NCBI GenBank assembly: GCA_029582155.1
Contig: CM055900.1
Coordinates: 49,090,736 to 49,154,735, forward strand
Source of the DNA: Panopea generosa
Taxonomy: Eukaryota; Mollusca; Bivalvia; Adapedonta; Hiatellidae
Direction: 5' to 3'
DNA length: 64,000 nt
Each line of letters opens with the position of its first letter. Position 1 is the first letter of the stretch. Below the pieces are notes generated by a model, which was not told the DNA's origin, searched no databases, and saw only the letters and a list, made by a program, of their open reading frames with translations. Position numbers and translations under genes: made by a program. This document shows, in pieces, positions 37,004-49,383 of the stretch.

Positions 37004-37145
37004 GGAGGAGTGGTCCAGTGGTAGGCCGTTGTACCCATGATCGGAGTGTCTTGGGTTCGAACATAGACCACGGCTATGTGTGTTGTCCTTGGACAAGACA
37101 TGTTTTTCTTTATATATTTAGTACTGATACTACCCAAGAAGCTTG
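37004..37145 (+). mobile_element. SINE family B copy
   Basis: aggagtggtccagtggtagg, B box GGTTCGAACATA, cacggctatgtgtgttgtcc, ttggacaagac. It is inserted at the end of the preceding family A copy. Confidence 0.72.
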
Positions 37146-37149
37146 AAAA

Positions 37150-37800
37150 CTTGTTTTACAATCCAAGTAAAATTCGAGAATACTCATCAATTCGAGAATA
37201 CTCAGTTCCTGAAGAATGAATTACTTGGAATAAAGAAGAAAAAAAATATATATTAACTAAACTATAACCTGACTTGTGGTGAAAATGACGTCAATCCGCA
37301 TACAGAATATTCAATGTTTTCAAGCAAAAAAAAAAATCAACATCTTAATTACGCATCTTAGCATAAAAAAGGGAAATTGTAAGGGTCAAAAAGTAAAATC
37401 AACTCTGAATGTATATGGCTGTTATTTTACTCGGCCGAACTATATTTGCTATACAGTGATTGAATATGAGAATTCCTTTGTCCGAAAAGGGCCGATGTCA
37501 CTATTTCTATTTTTATTTTTCATATTTTGCACATATATGCGCATCTCTGTTGGGAAGTAGGCATCAAGTTATGATATGAGGTTTTTTTGCAGTTCTTTGC
37601 AAATGAACATTTTTTTTATATATATTGTTCATACTGTTAGCAGACCGCACTGTGCAATCGCACATAAACTAGAGGTTTCTATGGTCCTTTAAAGCGTTTT
37701 CTCTGTTTTCACGATATCAATTAATTTTATTATAGTTTATACATGGGGAAATAATTGAGAATTATGGCGTTAAATGTGTTTAAGAAATAAAACACTCAAT
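37150..37800. other. non-coding, nothing recognised
   Basis: AT-rich stretch between the SINE pair and the Pif-like gene. Confidence 0.35.
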
Positions 37801-37817
37801 AGTACATATGGACACAT

Positions 37818-37823
37818 TTTATT
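37818..37823 (-). terminator. candidate polyadenylation signal of the Pif-like gene
   Basis: The - strand reads AATAAA here, about 220 bases after the TAG of the Pif-like coding region. It was the first canonical hexamer I found downstream. Confidence 0.45.
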
Positions 37824-38044
37824 ATTCATACACAAACTATTCGGGATTTCGAAAATGTAAAAAATAATAAACATCAAATTATAATAAATAGTAATAAATA
37901 ATGAACGCATAAATAGCAAACGCATTTCTTTGAATGTTCTTGTCAGCTTAAATGCGTCACTTTGGAGCAAAAGCGATTTAACTGCTTACATAACTCAAAT
38001 AAAGTTTCACTTTTTTTGCACCAAAGCGACGAATGTTTATCGTT

Positions 38045-39256
38045 CTAATCCAAATCGGGGTTGCACAAGTAAACTGTGATTTCGTCAATAAGTCCTTTAA
38101 AGGGGGCCATATGCTCTGCATAACCAATATGTAGGGCACACTGTACGTTGTGAAGATGTCCCGAAACGGGGATATGACTGGTGTGAATTCCGTTGCTTCC
38201 CGTTAAAACGCCGTTACTGAAAGTGTACACGATGTTTTTAGCGACACCGGTTGGAGTCGCGCGAAGAGGATCGACAATCGCTTGTTTTACGGATGTATAC
38301 ACATATGGCTCATCGGAAGTCATAACGCCGAATTCCAAGTCGGTTGCATTTTCAGCGATGAAGATAGAGGGAATGTTACCACAATCGCTGTTTGATAAGA
38401 TGGCATGCTGCACTGGAGACGACATATGGTCGGAGATGTATTTAATTTGAATGACCACTGTTTCACTGTCCAGGTTCGTGAATCTCGGAATAATCAGTCT
38501 ACTGTCGTATCCGTTGAATTCGGCAACACCATTTTTAATTTCAACATTTTCATTTCTGACGTAGTATCTGTTTCCTGATTCGTCTTTATCATTTTTTGAG
38601 AAAGTTAAATGTACCTCTTTTCTACATCCGTCATTCCCTGCCCCCGAAGTGCGTCGATTACAGCCACATAGATCTTTCTGAAACACCGTTCCTCGGGCAC
38701 ATCGCATTCTCACCCATCCACGACCTAACACAAACTGTGCATACATGTTTGGAAAACCTTCTGGATCAGTCTTCAAGTTGGGACAAATGATTTTCCCTTG
38801 TTTGACTTTTGCATTACTGAAACATCGGTCTGAACAGTCTATGGCGTTTATACAACCAAGGTTACATTCAAATTTCTTTCCAATTGGGCAGCACATGGGC
38901 TGAGATTTGCCGTTTTCACACCTCCAATATCCTCGACAATTTGATGTCGCCGTATATTCTGTACCATCGGTCCTGTTCGCGCATTTATCATTCGGACATT
39001 GTGACTGTTTTGCAGATTGGCAAGTCAGATCTGACATATCCCAATATGTAGAAAACGGGCAATTTCGGACTTCGCCGATTAATTCCCCAACTTCGTTCAA
39101 GTGACATTGAATAAACTTATCGCAGTCATACGGATGGTTTTTATACCCGGCTCCATTTATCATTGTGCATCCTGCGCAAAGATCATAAGGTTTCTTGGCT
39201 CCCGCCTTCGGAAGTACAACAACCAAGAAAATTGCGACGCTGAGTTTACCCAACAT
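38045..39256 (-). CDS. Pif-like secreted chitin-binding and LamG-like protein
   Basis: A 403-residue coding region lies in one exon. Residues 1-20 (MLGKLSVAIFLVVVLPKAGA) are a typical signal peptide. Two cysteine-rich chitin-binding type 2 (peritrophin-A-like) modules follow. The first, about residues 24-92, has CAGC, YDCDKFIQC, RNCPFSTYWD and LTC. The second, about 92-145, has CRGYWRCENGKSQPMCCPIG and ECNLGC. A third Cys-rich segment (about 141-211) contains RCARGTVFQKDLCGCN. Residues 213-398 resemble a LamG/concanavalin-like fold: FNGYDSRLIIP, VVIQIKYIS, and the closing HIGYAEHMAPFKGLIDEITV. This layout matches mollusc shell-matrix proteins of the Pif/BMSP group but lacks the von Willebrand A domain of full Pif, so it is a shorter relative. 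Its likely role is secretion by mantle and binding of the chitin scaffold, inferred from the family. The start has G at -3 and lies 26 bases after a strong acceptor. Stop is TAG. Confidence 0.88.
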   Translation of the reverse strand: MLGKLSVAIFLVVVLPKAGAKKPYDLCAGCTMINGAGYKNHPYDCDKFIQCHLNEVGELIGEVRNCPFSTYWDMSDLTCQSAKQSQCPNDKCANRTDGTEYTATSNCRGYWRCENGKSQPMCCPIGKKFECNLGCINAIDCSDRCFSNAKVKQGKIICPNLKTDPEGFPNMYAQFVLGRGWVRMRCARGTVFQKDLCGCNRRTSGAGNDGCRKEVHLTFSKNDKDESGNRYYVRNENVEIKNGVAEFNGYDSRLIIPRFTNLDSETVVIQIKYISDHMSSPVQHAILSNSDCGNIPSIFIAENATDLEFGVMTSDEPYVYTSVKQAIVDPLRATPTGVAKNIVYTFSNGVLTGSNGIHTSHIPVSGHLHNVQCALHIGYAEHMAPFKGLIDEITVYLCNPDLD

Positions 39257-39411
39257 TTCTAGCTTTGTTTCTTGTTCTGCGTCTGAAATAAAAGAAAAAA
39301 ATGGTATTGAATTTAAATGAGATGGTTAATGTGATACTGACGTTGGTATACTGTCCCATTGCTGGCTCATATTTTAATTGATTGATTGATTGCATATTTA
39401 GAGTCATTTTG

Positions 39412-39650
39412 TGCCATCGAGGGCTAACAGACGATCAGTAAACCTAACCACTGTTTCCTGGGATCCTGACAGATTAACCAGTATTCAAGCACAACCCATC
39501 TCTGCAAGAAACTGATTACTTTCCCACTTGAATCAGCAATGAGAGACCAATGATAATGAGACATGGTGTCGTATATCAACAATCATGGCCACAGTTGCCG
39601 GGCAGGGATTCGAACACACGACCACTGTATTGATAGTTAGACTGGTTCAT
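39412..39650 (-). mobile_element. SINE family C copy in the Pif-like 5' UTR intron
   Basis: + strand begins with the reverse tail gagggctaacagacgatcag, then attaaccagtattcaagcac, aatgagacatggtgtcgtat and the reversed B box ggattcgaacacacg. Confidence 0.72.
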
Positions 39651-39667
39651 ATTTAACGTGTTTCTTT

Positions 39668-39850
39668 GTTTGTATGGGGTGTTGGCCGTTTTTTAACAAT
39701 CAGTCACGTAAGGGTGGTCAGTACTTTATAATCGTTCCTGGGACCGGTTAGATTGTTAACAAATTCTAGGTACACCATGTATCTTCAAGTAACTGACTAC
39801 TTCCCCACATATTTGGAGGCTGGATATCCATGACCGTAAAATAGTTCTTT
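39668..39850 (-). mobile_element. SINE fragment related to family C
   Basis: tgtatggggtgttggccgtt, ccgtttt, then taggtacaccatgtatcttc and aagtaactgactacttcccc. A relative lies at 49755-50025. The head is missing. Confidence 0.45.
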
Positions 39851-40116
39851 GTTGATCACCACAGAGACAGATTTAGCAAAAAGTAATTGTATTATTTTCT
39901 GTTGTTTGTAAATGATCGATGTAATTTGCATAAAATGTAATAGATAAAACCTAAAGGCCAGTCGTCGAAAGTATCAAGACGTTTATCTTTTAAAAAAGCA
40001 AGCTCCCCCGATGATCAAGACTGCCACTCATTAACTTGGTCAGGTAACCAGACTTCTTAAGAACAGACCGGGTAACGGCATGTTGCAAAATCAAATGAGA
40101 TTTCGAACGGTCTAAG

Positions 40117-40525
40117 TACAACCATTGGAAAAAGGAAGTGCTTCCGTAGGGTAGTCGCATAATGGCGGTTAAAAATAATCCTTGTTTCCTCTCCTTAAAA
40201 ATATTTGAATGCTATTTTTTTAAATGGCATTATTGATGTATTTTGAACATTTTGAAAGCATTGTCATGTTTGAACTGTGAATTTAGAAAAATAACTGATG
40301 CTTGGAAATTGAGGTATGAATACATGATTTCGGAGGTCCACTTTCACTTTGTCAACAGTGTACACTGAGCAGAAAACATCTCTTATATGACACATGGTAT
40401 TGAGGTAGTGCAGAGGTAAGTTTTTACTTCTTTCATTTGGATCTCTCTATGCATGAAAAGCATTCTAACATTTATTTTATACTTTAGAATAAAGAACTAA
40501 AATCAATGATGGGGTTACACCTCTA
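40117..40525 (+). mobile_element. ~430-bp interspersed element, copy 4
   Basis: tacaaccattgg, aagtgcttccgtagggtagt, gcattattgatgtattttga, ccactttcactttgtcaaca and the end aatcaatgatggggttacac. It lies in the Pif-like 5' UTR intron. Confidence 0.75.
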
Positions 40526-40529
40526 AACT

Positions 40530-42070
40530 TCCTCTCATTATTATTCAAGTATCATAAATTTTCATGGTGATTGGTTAAATCTAGACACCTTCTCTATTTT
40601 TTAATCTTCTTTTTAAATACAACCTGCATATTATCTATTAAATGCTTTTATTATATTTCTCTTTTTGTCAATCGATGCGTGCCAAAGCCTATGTTTGGCT
40701 ATATTGACGATAAGCTGATACACGGCAGTTTTATTTTAACGACAATCAAAGTTCGGCTCGTCATGAAACCACTTCCGGATCCACGGTTAATCAATCCGTG
40801 AGTGTTTATGTATTCTTTTTAACATGCATGTTACCACAAACGCTTCCTTTGCTCGCGCCGTAGTCACATGTATTTAAAACAAATTCTTAAAAATGAAATT
40901 AACAGGCTGCACCCGTCTCATTATGCACTCTGTTTGTGTGACATGTAATATATGTATGTACAATTTTATACGTTTTTTTTTTTAAAAAAACAACAAACAA
41001 ACGAATAGTTATCACTTTTAAATTCTATAAAAGCATTAATTCAACCAATGGTAGTTATTCGCATTTCTACGTTGGTTTTGCAATTGTTTTGGATTATAAA
41101 TCGAGTGAACGGCGTACCATTAAAGTATTAAATCAGATTCTGCACATTTAATTGATGCGGGTTTTCTTTTTATCTTTTGATATAAAATAAACCCCCTGCA
41201 ATAAAACTCTAAATGTTGGCTAATTATTTTAAACGAGGGCACGATTTGTTATTTCAACTAATTTGTTTTGTCGGCTCATTAACGTTAAAATAGTTGAGCC
41301 GCACTTGAGAGTCTGGACAAGAAATCGTCTGCGCGTCGCGTGTCTAAATTTACTGTAATTATCCTTAAGACATATATGTGGTCAAATGTCATTTTAAACA
41401 CAGTTTATGTTGCATGCAGTTGTTAGTCGAAAACTAACCAAACCCAGACTTATAATTATACATACTGCACTGGCGACAATTCTTTCGACGGAAGGAACTG
41501 GATTCGTACCTGCGTCCTGTTTAGTGATTCGGTGACACCTCGACACCGGTTTAGCGAACATTAAATGATACTGATATGTTTAATTTTATCAAAAGTAACA
41601 TACAGACATGTTTTAACCAGAGTAATTATTCGCCCATTTTAATGTATTGTTGAAAAAAAAATGTCAAAAGAGCGAATAGTTATCGCGTAATTCTGATATA
41701 CTTAAAGTTTATGAAACTAAACACAAATCCCAAAATGCACCAATATTGAAACAAACAATTATCTTCGGGTGACAGAATATATCACTACAAGTGCTTCTTA
41801 CCATCAATCACGCATTTTGCAAACAATTTACTGCAGTAAATATACCTCCGACTATATATATGAATATACTAAATTAGTAAAATTTCAAATTTTAAACCTT
41901 AAGTTTAATGCTAAGTAACTTCCTAAAGCTAAACTAAAACAGATTAAAATAATAATTTCACGTGTAAATGATAGTTGGCGATCTAAAATGCAATAGCTAG
42001 TCTTTCTTTTTTCAAAAATAAAAAAGCGATTAACCAAAAAAAAATTAAAATATATTATAAATAAAAGTTA
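40530..42070. other. intronic or non-coding, nothing recognised
   Basis: AT-rich remainder of the predicted 5' UTR intron. A small inverted repeat CGGCTCA/TGAGCCG sits near 41273-41311. Confidence 0.35.
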
Positions 42071-42084
42071 TAAAAATCACTTAC

Positions 42085-42168
42085 ATTCGTGAAATTAAAT
42101 GTAAAATAATTCCGTAAGTGTGCAGTATAGTATTTTATCCTCGGACCATTGTTCGTCAACAAGTTTCG
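42085..42168 (-). other. predicted 5' UTR exon of the Pif-like gene
   Basis: Read on the - strand, a TATA box at 42195-42202 is followed about 30 bases later by an inferred start near 42168. A consensus donor GTAAGTG (42078-42084) follows. The matching acceptor is tttcttttatttcag, ending at 39283, just 27 bases before the ATG. The intron would be 42084-39283, about 2.8 kb. Exon borders follow splice consensus; the start site is estimated from TATA spacing only. Confidence 0.5.
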
Positions 42169-42194
42169 TATGGTTTTAAAATGAAACTTGTTCG

Positions 42195-42204
42195 TTTATA
42201 TATA
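42195..42204 (-). promoter_or_regulatory. TATA box of the Pif-like gene
   Basis: The - strand reads TGTATATATAAACG, a near-ideal TATA box (TATATAAA), at the right distance upstream of the predicted 5' UTR exon. A TTGCGTCA motif, similar to C/EBP-ATF composite sites, lies further upstream on the - strand at 42268-42275. Both are sequence matches only. Confidence 0.5.
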
Positions 42205-42878
42205 CACGTACGCATTCAATCACACCAGCAGTCAACAATTAGTAATTCCTTCATCAACAAAGCGAAATGACGCAAGCAAATTCTTCTACGCCTCATTACC
42301 TCATTCCCACCTTCTACATGGAAAGAAAAAGCACGTTGGAGAAATTAAAATCTGAAATGGAAATAATAATAAAACAAAAAACGGCTAGTTTGCCATGATT
42401 TATTGTTGTATCTGTAAAAGCGAACAAAAATTTCACTGTGAAATATTACATAGCACGTTCAAGACGAACATTCTGCAAAAACAATTTATCATAATAAAAG
42501 GCGTAAGATGCAACCATCATAATTATGAGACGTGGGATGGTTAATTTTTGCCGCCATTGTCGCCCGAAATCCCTTTTTTCACATCTATTTAGCACCTTGT
42601 TTGGTGTTTAGAGTCCATCATATTTTATTGTCTGTTTTGTTAATTGTCAATCTTAATTTAATAACGTATTTTATTGCCTATAATATGCTATTAGCAGTCG
42701 TAGTTAAAACCACGCCAATATTTAGCCATTTTTTTTTATTAATTTGCTTTTTTTAATTAAGTATCATATGCTCGTTTTAGGTAACGTGGCATGAGAGACA
42801 ATTTATTTTAAATAATTATCTACTCGGGCAGTCTACAGTTAGTTGGTTTGTTGTCTGCCTCGCTTCTTTCTGTATTCA

Positions 42879-43335
42879 GGTGTTAGCCCAGCATTGAATT
42901 TTGTTCTTTATTCTATAGTATATACAAACAATTGAAAGCTTGTCATTCATAGAGAGACACTAAATGAAAGAAGTTACATTTTATTATTTGTCAACTTCTA
43001 CACCACTTCCAAAATATGATGAGAAAAATAGAGTTCATGTGTCATATTAGAGATTTCTTCTCTGTTCAGTGTGTACACTGTTGACAAAGTGAAAGTAGAC
43101 TTCCGAAATCATGTATTCATACCCCAATTTCCAAGCATCTTTATTTTTTCTAAATTAACAATTCAAATATGAAAATGGTTTCAAAATGTTCAAAATGCTT
43201 TAATAATGCCATTCAAATAAAAATGAGCATTAAAATAAGAAAAATGTATTTTTAAAGAAGAAGAAACATGGATTATTTATAACCGCCATTATGCGACTAC
43301 CCGACGGAAGCATTTCCTGATTCCAATGGTTGTAC
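42879..43335 (-). mobile_element. ~430-bp interspersed element, copy 5
   Basis: aggtgttagcccagcattga at the left; gtgaaagtagacttccgaaa, ccgccattatgcgactaccc and ccaatggttgtac at the right. It gives the best view of both element ends, which share only a weak terminal similarity (cattga/cattgg). Confidence 0.75.
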
Positions 43336-43369
43336 TATGCCTTCAACTAGGACCAACTTTTATTTGCTC

Positions 43370-43590
43370 TGGTTCTCCGTGACCGGATGGTTTAAGGTGC
43401 CGTCGTCATATGAACACTTACCTCTCACTGCCGGGGTCGTAGTACAGAGCTCAGCTTGATCCATAAAAGTTATGTGAAAAAGTTTGATAATTACTTGTTG
43501 AAGAACGCCGGTTCTGCTCAGAATTATTGTAAGACCACCATTCATCAATAAAACTGTATATTCCACAAATAACGTGTTCTGTGTTGAAAG
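43370..43590 (+). mobile_element. SINE family A copy
   Basis: tctccgtgaccggatggttt, aaggtgccgtcgtc, gtgaaaaagtttgataatta, ttctgctcagaattattgta, catcaataaaactg, and a degenerate tail. Confidence 0.72.
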
Positions 43591-43894
43591 TAGCGTTGAA
43601 CATATGTTGACGCAGTATCAGTGTCCAGGGGTCGTATTCACCAACCATTCTTGAGAATTTTCTTAGACTTGAGCTTGAAAATCTAAATTTTAACCTTAGA
43701 TATCTAGTTTACCATGACAGATAGAATGAGTGTGAGCGTTTTTTTACTTTATATTAGGTGTCCCTATACGATTGCAAATTTTGGACTCAATTGTCTTAAA
43801 GTGTGTTTTTAAAAATGTATTCTTGAGTTCAAGTCTAAGAATATTCTTAAGAATGGTTGGTGAATACCACCCCTGGTGTATCTATACCCCTTCG

Positions 43895-44065
43895 TCTGCA
43901 TCCGTCGCAGAGATTCAATCACAGCCACATAGTTCTTTCTCAAACACCGTTCCTCGGGCACCAGGAACGGGCACCACCGTTCCTCGGGCACATCGCTTTC
44001 TCATCCGCTCCTGACCAAACACAAACTGTTCATACATGTTTTTGAAAACTCTTTGGGTCGTTCAT
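43895..44065 (-). pseudogene. broken fragment of a Pif-like gene
   Basis: On the - strand this stretch translates as NMYEQFVFGQ, RKRCARGT, then FEKELCGCD followed by a stop. It aligns with the third Cys-rich segment of the Pif-like protein (residues 170-200: NMYAQFVLGRG, RCARGT, FQKDLCGCN). DNA similarity to 38640-38750 is obvious, for example the shared + strand motif accgttcctcgggcac. A short internal duplication repeats ARGTV with VPVPG between the copies. No signal peptide, second chitin-binding module or LamG part is found nearby. It is either a decayed tandem duplicate or a gene-fragment insertion. Confidence 0.72.
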
Positions 44066-44079
44066 TTCAATTCAAATCC

Positions 44080-47000
44080 TATCTGCTCATTGTCATTATT
44101 TTGACGGATTCATTTACATGGAAATCATGTGAACTACCAGTGTTAACATGTTGCAGCAATGTAAATAAAAGTATCAAAGGCCTGAACGGCCGGAGGGAAT
44201 GGTCACTCGTCCGAACTGTTGCCACCAAGTCGTCTTTCTTGTCAGAATACAATATACGGATTTATCAATAAGTTCATACAGATCTGAAGACAGATAACGA
44301 CATTTTGTTACCATAATGAATAAAAAATATTTAGTTCAAATATGAATATTTTCAATTATTATAGTTGGTGATGACATAACTGTATTCAGTTTCTTCATTT
44401 TATTGTGTGCAGTTTTGAAAGCATAAACCAACACATTCATGAATGACCTATCAAACACATGCTCGTAGTTATGAGAATATAAAAATCATATAAAACAAAT
44501 TATTTGAAAGACAGATAAATTTATTTTATAATAAACCAAACAACCTGTGGTCATACATGTGGTGGATTTATTGAATCTGGGATTTCAGATCAGTAGATTT
44601 AGGATTTAAAAAACACAGTAGATTTGATAAAAAGTATCAGTAGATTTTGCTGTCAACGAAGAACGACAATGAAATAACTAAAATAACCTATTTCTATTTT
44701 TGTATTCATGTTTTGTTCTGTAATTTCACTGGTATTCACTGTTGACATTGCAGCTCATCGGAAGGTACTCTATTATATACTAGTTTTCTGGTTTAGATAT
44801 CCCCTAGCATCCTAGTTGGATATTTCTTAACAGGAAACTTAACTGAGTCATGGTATGATATGACTGCGTTTAGAAAATGATACTCCACATCATTTTTTTT
44901 CACCATATTCTCGATGAAGTTCTAAATATGATCAATATTTACACTTTTACAGAAAAACATTTACAAAGATTCAATTCCAATTATTGTATACGTATGAACT
45001 ATTTATAAAATTACTAAAAACTAGCGCTTACATTATACATAAATTGATCTATCTTGAATTCTTAACAGAAATATATTTGAATGTTTCAAATTGGCGCCAT
45101 CTTGATCAAGGCGAGATAATAATATCAGTTACTTCCTGTATGAAGGAATATAGTTCCAGACTATTTCCTAAAATGTCTATTTTTAAACATTTGGGGAACC
45201 CACAGTTGTTGTGATAGGTAGAAAGAAACGAACAAGCAATAAAGTATATGTAACACGGGTTGTCTCCGTTCTATTTTTGAGACGACCCCCATATAATGCG
45301 TTTCTGACTTTAACACCATCGCAAAAAAAAATCGAACAAGTGATGTAAAAAATCAAAACAATTTTTTGTATGTTTTTCATCTTTATAGATAATTCTTTAA
45401 AAGCGACAGGTATACTAGTAGTTCTCATATGTATAATAAAAGACAGGAAACACATTCGTATAATAGCGTAAACGTCAATAAGAAATCAGCCAAGAACGAA
45501 AGAGGAAAAAACAAACATTGGCATTTAAATCGATATTTTGAATAAACAAAGCAACTAAAAGTATTCAGCATTCCTTTTATTAATATAGATAATTCGGAAA
45601 CGAACATCAATCTGAAATCGTGATAATGAGAGCACAATTTCATTTTTTTTCTGCATTTTACCAAAATATAATGGCGGCCTAAATGTCGTTTGGTCTACTG
45701 AAGGGGGTTGGGACTATTTTTACCGTTGTTATACTAATACGTAGAAGTCGCCAGCATTTCATGTCATTGTAGCGGGAACTGTAAGCTTTGGCTACCGCAT
45801 ATGTGAAGCGCTTAGCTCTGTTTGATAGAACAAAAATCGCAATACAACTTTGGATATCTACGCCCTCTGTTATGGCAATTGCATTTTGAAACTATTTTAT
45901 CGATCGAAAGAAATGAAATCGCCATCAACAGTATACCAAAGGTTATAGAATACAATTCTAAATGGTCTGCACGACGACTATAGAAGGCATTGCTACGCTC
46001 TCCTTCCAAAAGGTAAAGTGCTTATTATAATGTGCCACTAACGAATGTGCCAGCAATTTTGGCTTATAAGACACCTTTATGTTCCACACTGTTACTTCCC
46101 GAAAGTTATTTTTGTCGGGCGTCAGGCTGTTAGACATTCAGTACCCTTCAATTTAATAAGCTGCTGTCTGAGCAACCGGTCGCATCAGAAAAATATCAAA
46201 TATTACCACCGGGATTCGAAAATTCGATGTTGAACATGTTTAATATGTTGAACAGTTTCTTATAACTTATAAAGTCATGCTCAATCTTTCTCATTATTCA
46301 TACGTAAAGCAAGTACTAAGCATGTGTGTATTCAGTACCACGCTCAAAGACAACACTTGACCTTGGTGAACTTCTTGGACTCTCTACCACCTGACCGTGC
46401 ATCCCCTTCAATCAGCGATTAGGGACGATGCTATACGATTCACGTATGTACACAGTGCAAGAAACCATCACAGAAACGCAAGGACGATGACCTTCATAAA
46501 ACGTGTTACTCAAAGTGTGTTTGATGTTTTCGATTTCAAAGAAAGCTGAATGTGCAGGGTGTGGTGAACGATTGATTAGCGGTTTCTTTTATATATACAG
46601 TATAGGTAGATGCATGCAGCCAGGCATGATTTTTATATGATATTTTCCTTTTTTGAGGTGGCGTTGGGGCACCTTATAACATTAATGGGATGATACTAAC
46701 GTGAAGTTGTCTTTTATCTTTTTAACTGTATGACTATCCCTGCCTATCAAGCTTCCGTTAGTCAGTCGTCGTGAAAATCAGTTTTCCAAGGTTTTATTAG
46801 TTAATACAATGTGTCAATTTTATGGCAATGCATTGTTATAGATAAAACATGTATTGATGTGGCATTGTTTGAAGACCTACAAACATAAAGGATCGGAAAA
46901 TAGCACCTTTAGGCTGCATTAACGTTTATGTTTAAGATGATTATACCTAGTGACGTGTCAGTGCATTTTTCCTTGGATTTGTTTTCTAATAAAACGATAT

Positions 47001-47990
47001 AGATATATAGATAGATATTTCTTTATTTAAGTCTCATCATGGTTAATACAAAGTGTATACATTAAATCAAACATTATATTTAATAATAAGCCGTGCCATT
47101 CTATAAAGAATTATAAGAGATTGTATTTACATGTAAAACATATCAATACATATTTGGAACCAATTTATTACAATTAATAATATTTGCTGTTCATATATTT
47201 GCATGTTTACTGATAACCTTACAGAATAGCAAACATACTTGCAGAAAAGCATATATAACACACCACGTTTTAACATATATATACACATATATACACCGAC
47301 GATATGTATATTATAAAACATATAATTATGTCCTCAGTCAATTTTGATAGCAAGTGGTAATATGGTGTGATGCCGCCGTTCAATGACCACACCGCAATTT
47401 TGATAATTTTTCACTAAACACTATTAAAATAAATACTTTTATATATATATATACACGATTGACGTTAAAGGGGGTATATCAGGGAAAAAAGCTATACCGT
47501 CTAAAAATACAATTATTTTTTAAATGTATAAAAAGAGTCTTATTAATATCAATAAATAAAATCCGAATGGTTTGGTATGTCAAATCTACAAAACGTGACA
47601 AATTTAAATTTGAATGGCAAACTTAATACAAAATCCTCACAATAGAGAGCACTTGCATACTGCTTGAAGATCTGCTCAACGTCATTCGGACTCTTTCTAA
47701 GATGAAACAATTTTTATAACAGGTAAACCTGTGTAACGGATCAAACTTCAATCAAACTGAAATAACGTGACTCATTTAATATGTCACAAAGTTATGTTGC
47801 ATTTTTAAGCGGGAAATCTATTTTAGTCTAACCTAGGCACGTAGCTCAAAATAGGAAATTCCCTTTCAATTTATTGATGGCATGTTTAAATTGAATATAT
47901 GGCAATACGGGGTCATATTGGAAAAAAATGTTTATTGACCATTTTAGAACTTTAAAAAATCCTGATAAGTTCCCTTCAAAATGCACCAAT
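44080..47990. other. non-coding, nothing recognised
   Basis: AT-rich DNA with short AT microsatellites (for example 47440-47452). Short open frames match no family I know. No SINE or tandem array stands out. Confidence 0.35.
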
Positions 47991-47999
47991 TTTTATTCA

Positions 48000-48950
48000 G
48001 ACCTTTAATCGTGTTTATTTGGTGAAACCAATATAACCACAATATGGCATTCACCAAGGTAGCCATAATGGCTTTACGACTTTTAAATATTATCCATTGG
48101 TGACACCAATATAACCCTGGTGACTTTCACCAATATAGCAATATTAATGGCTTTATGGTCTTCAAATATTGATTTATAATTGGTAACATTTAAATTGCCG
48201 CGGTGAACTTAAGGTTTCCGAACATTAAGTATTATTTACATCAATATAGTCACGCTGGCTTTATACTCTTTAATTATGTATTGTTTCTTACACAAACAGA
48301 ACCGTGGTAGATCTTTTATCTTCGGACATTAATTATTTGTTTCACCAATATAACCGTGAAGGTTTCATGGTCTACAAAGATTAATTACTGCTGATACTGA
48401 TATAATCATGGAGATCGTTTGGTTTTTAATCGTCAATTCCTGCTATACCAATATAGCCATGACGACTTTATCGTCATCAAACATTAATTACCTCTGACAC
48501 CAATATAAACATGGTGACCGTATGGTTTTTCTTATATTAATAATTGATTACATAAAAATAACCATGGTAGTTTTATGGTTTTCAAACGTTTATATTTGCT
48601 TACACGAATATGGTCATTGTGGCTTTACCGCTGTCAGACAAATAAATTAATTATTGCTTACACTATGTGTTTATAATATTAACTATTGCTTGCACCTTAT
48701 ATAGTTATGATGGCTTTATGGTTTTGAAACATGAAAGTTTTCTTACACAACTATTTTCATGGTGGATTTGCGATCTTCAAACATTAATTTGTGCTTACGT
48801 CAAAATAGCCGTGTTGGTTTTAACATCACAGACATTAATCATTGCTTACATAAATATAATTATGGTGGCTTAATGGTCTTTAATATCTACTTACATCAAT
48901 ATAATGATGGTGGCTTAATATTGCTAACATCAATATCGGCTTGTACTCAT
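48000..48950. repeat. ancient degenerate satellite, ~60-75 bp period
   Basis: Repeated accaatataaccatgg-like, ggctttatggtcttcaaa and cattaattattgcttaca motifs alternate through almost 1 kb with many substitutions and indels. Spacing is irregular, so the array is old compared with the 63-bp and 28-bp arrays. Confidence 0.72.
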
Positions 48951-49383
48951 ATCACCGAGCCGTGATGTACGCGGCTGCAGTTATCGATATAGCTGCATGT
49001 ACATTTAAGACAGAGTGTAATCGCTATTTAACGACCGTTTTTCATCCACTTTCGTCATCTTATATATGTTATCTTAAACCGCCCAAGAGGAGCAAGCACA
49101 CACCGGTGTAAGAAACCTCTAGTGAACATGTCCATGCCTGTATGTTCTTTGACGTACGAAATAATATGTCCAACAGATATGAAGAATTATATCGAGCAAT
49201 GAAAATTAACAAACGAAGGGAATGCATGTTAAAATGATAGTTAAGTCACTTATATGAATAAATATATCTTTTTTTTCTCACGACGGTCCTGTGACTGAAG
49301 GCAATAGAATGATCTTGTATTTTTCCATACTACCCAGACAATGATCAGGTTAACTTGTAATTCTGCTTTATTCTTTTGTTTGG

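Noticed and set aside
40571..40804. Possible exon reading KPMFGYIDDKLIHGSF with a GTGAGT-like donor at about 40799.
   Set aside because: No recognised domain, no clear upstream partner exon, and it lies antisense in the predicted Pif-like 5' UTR intron.
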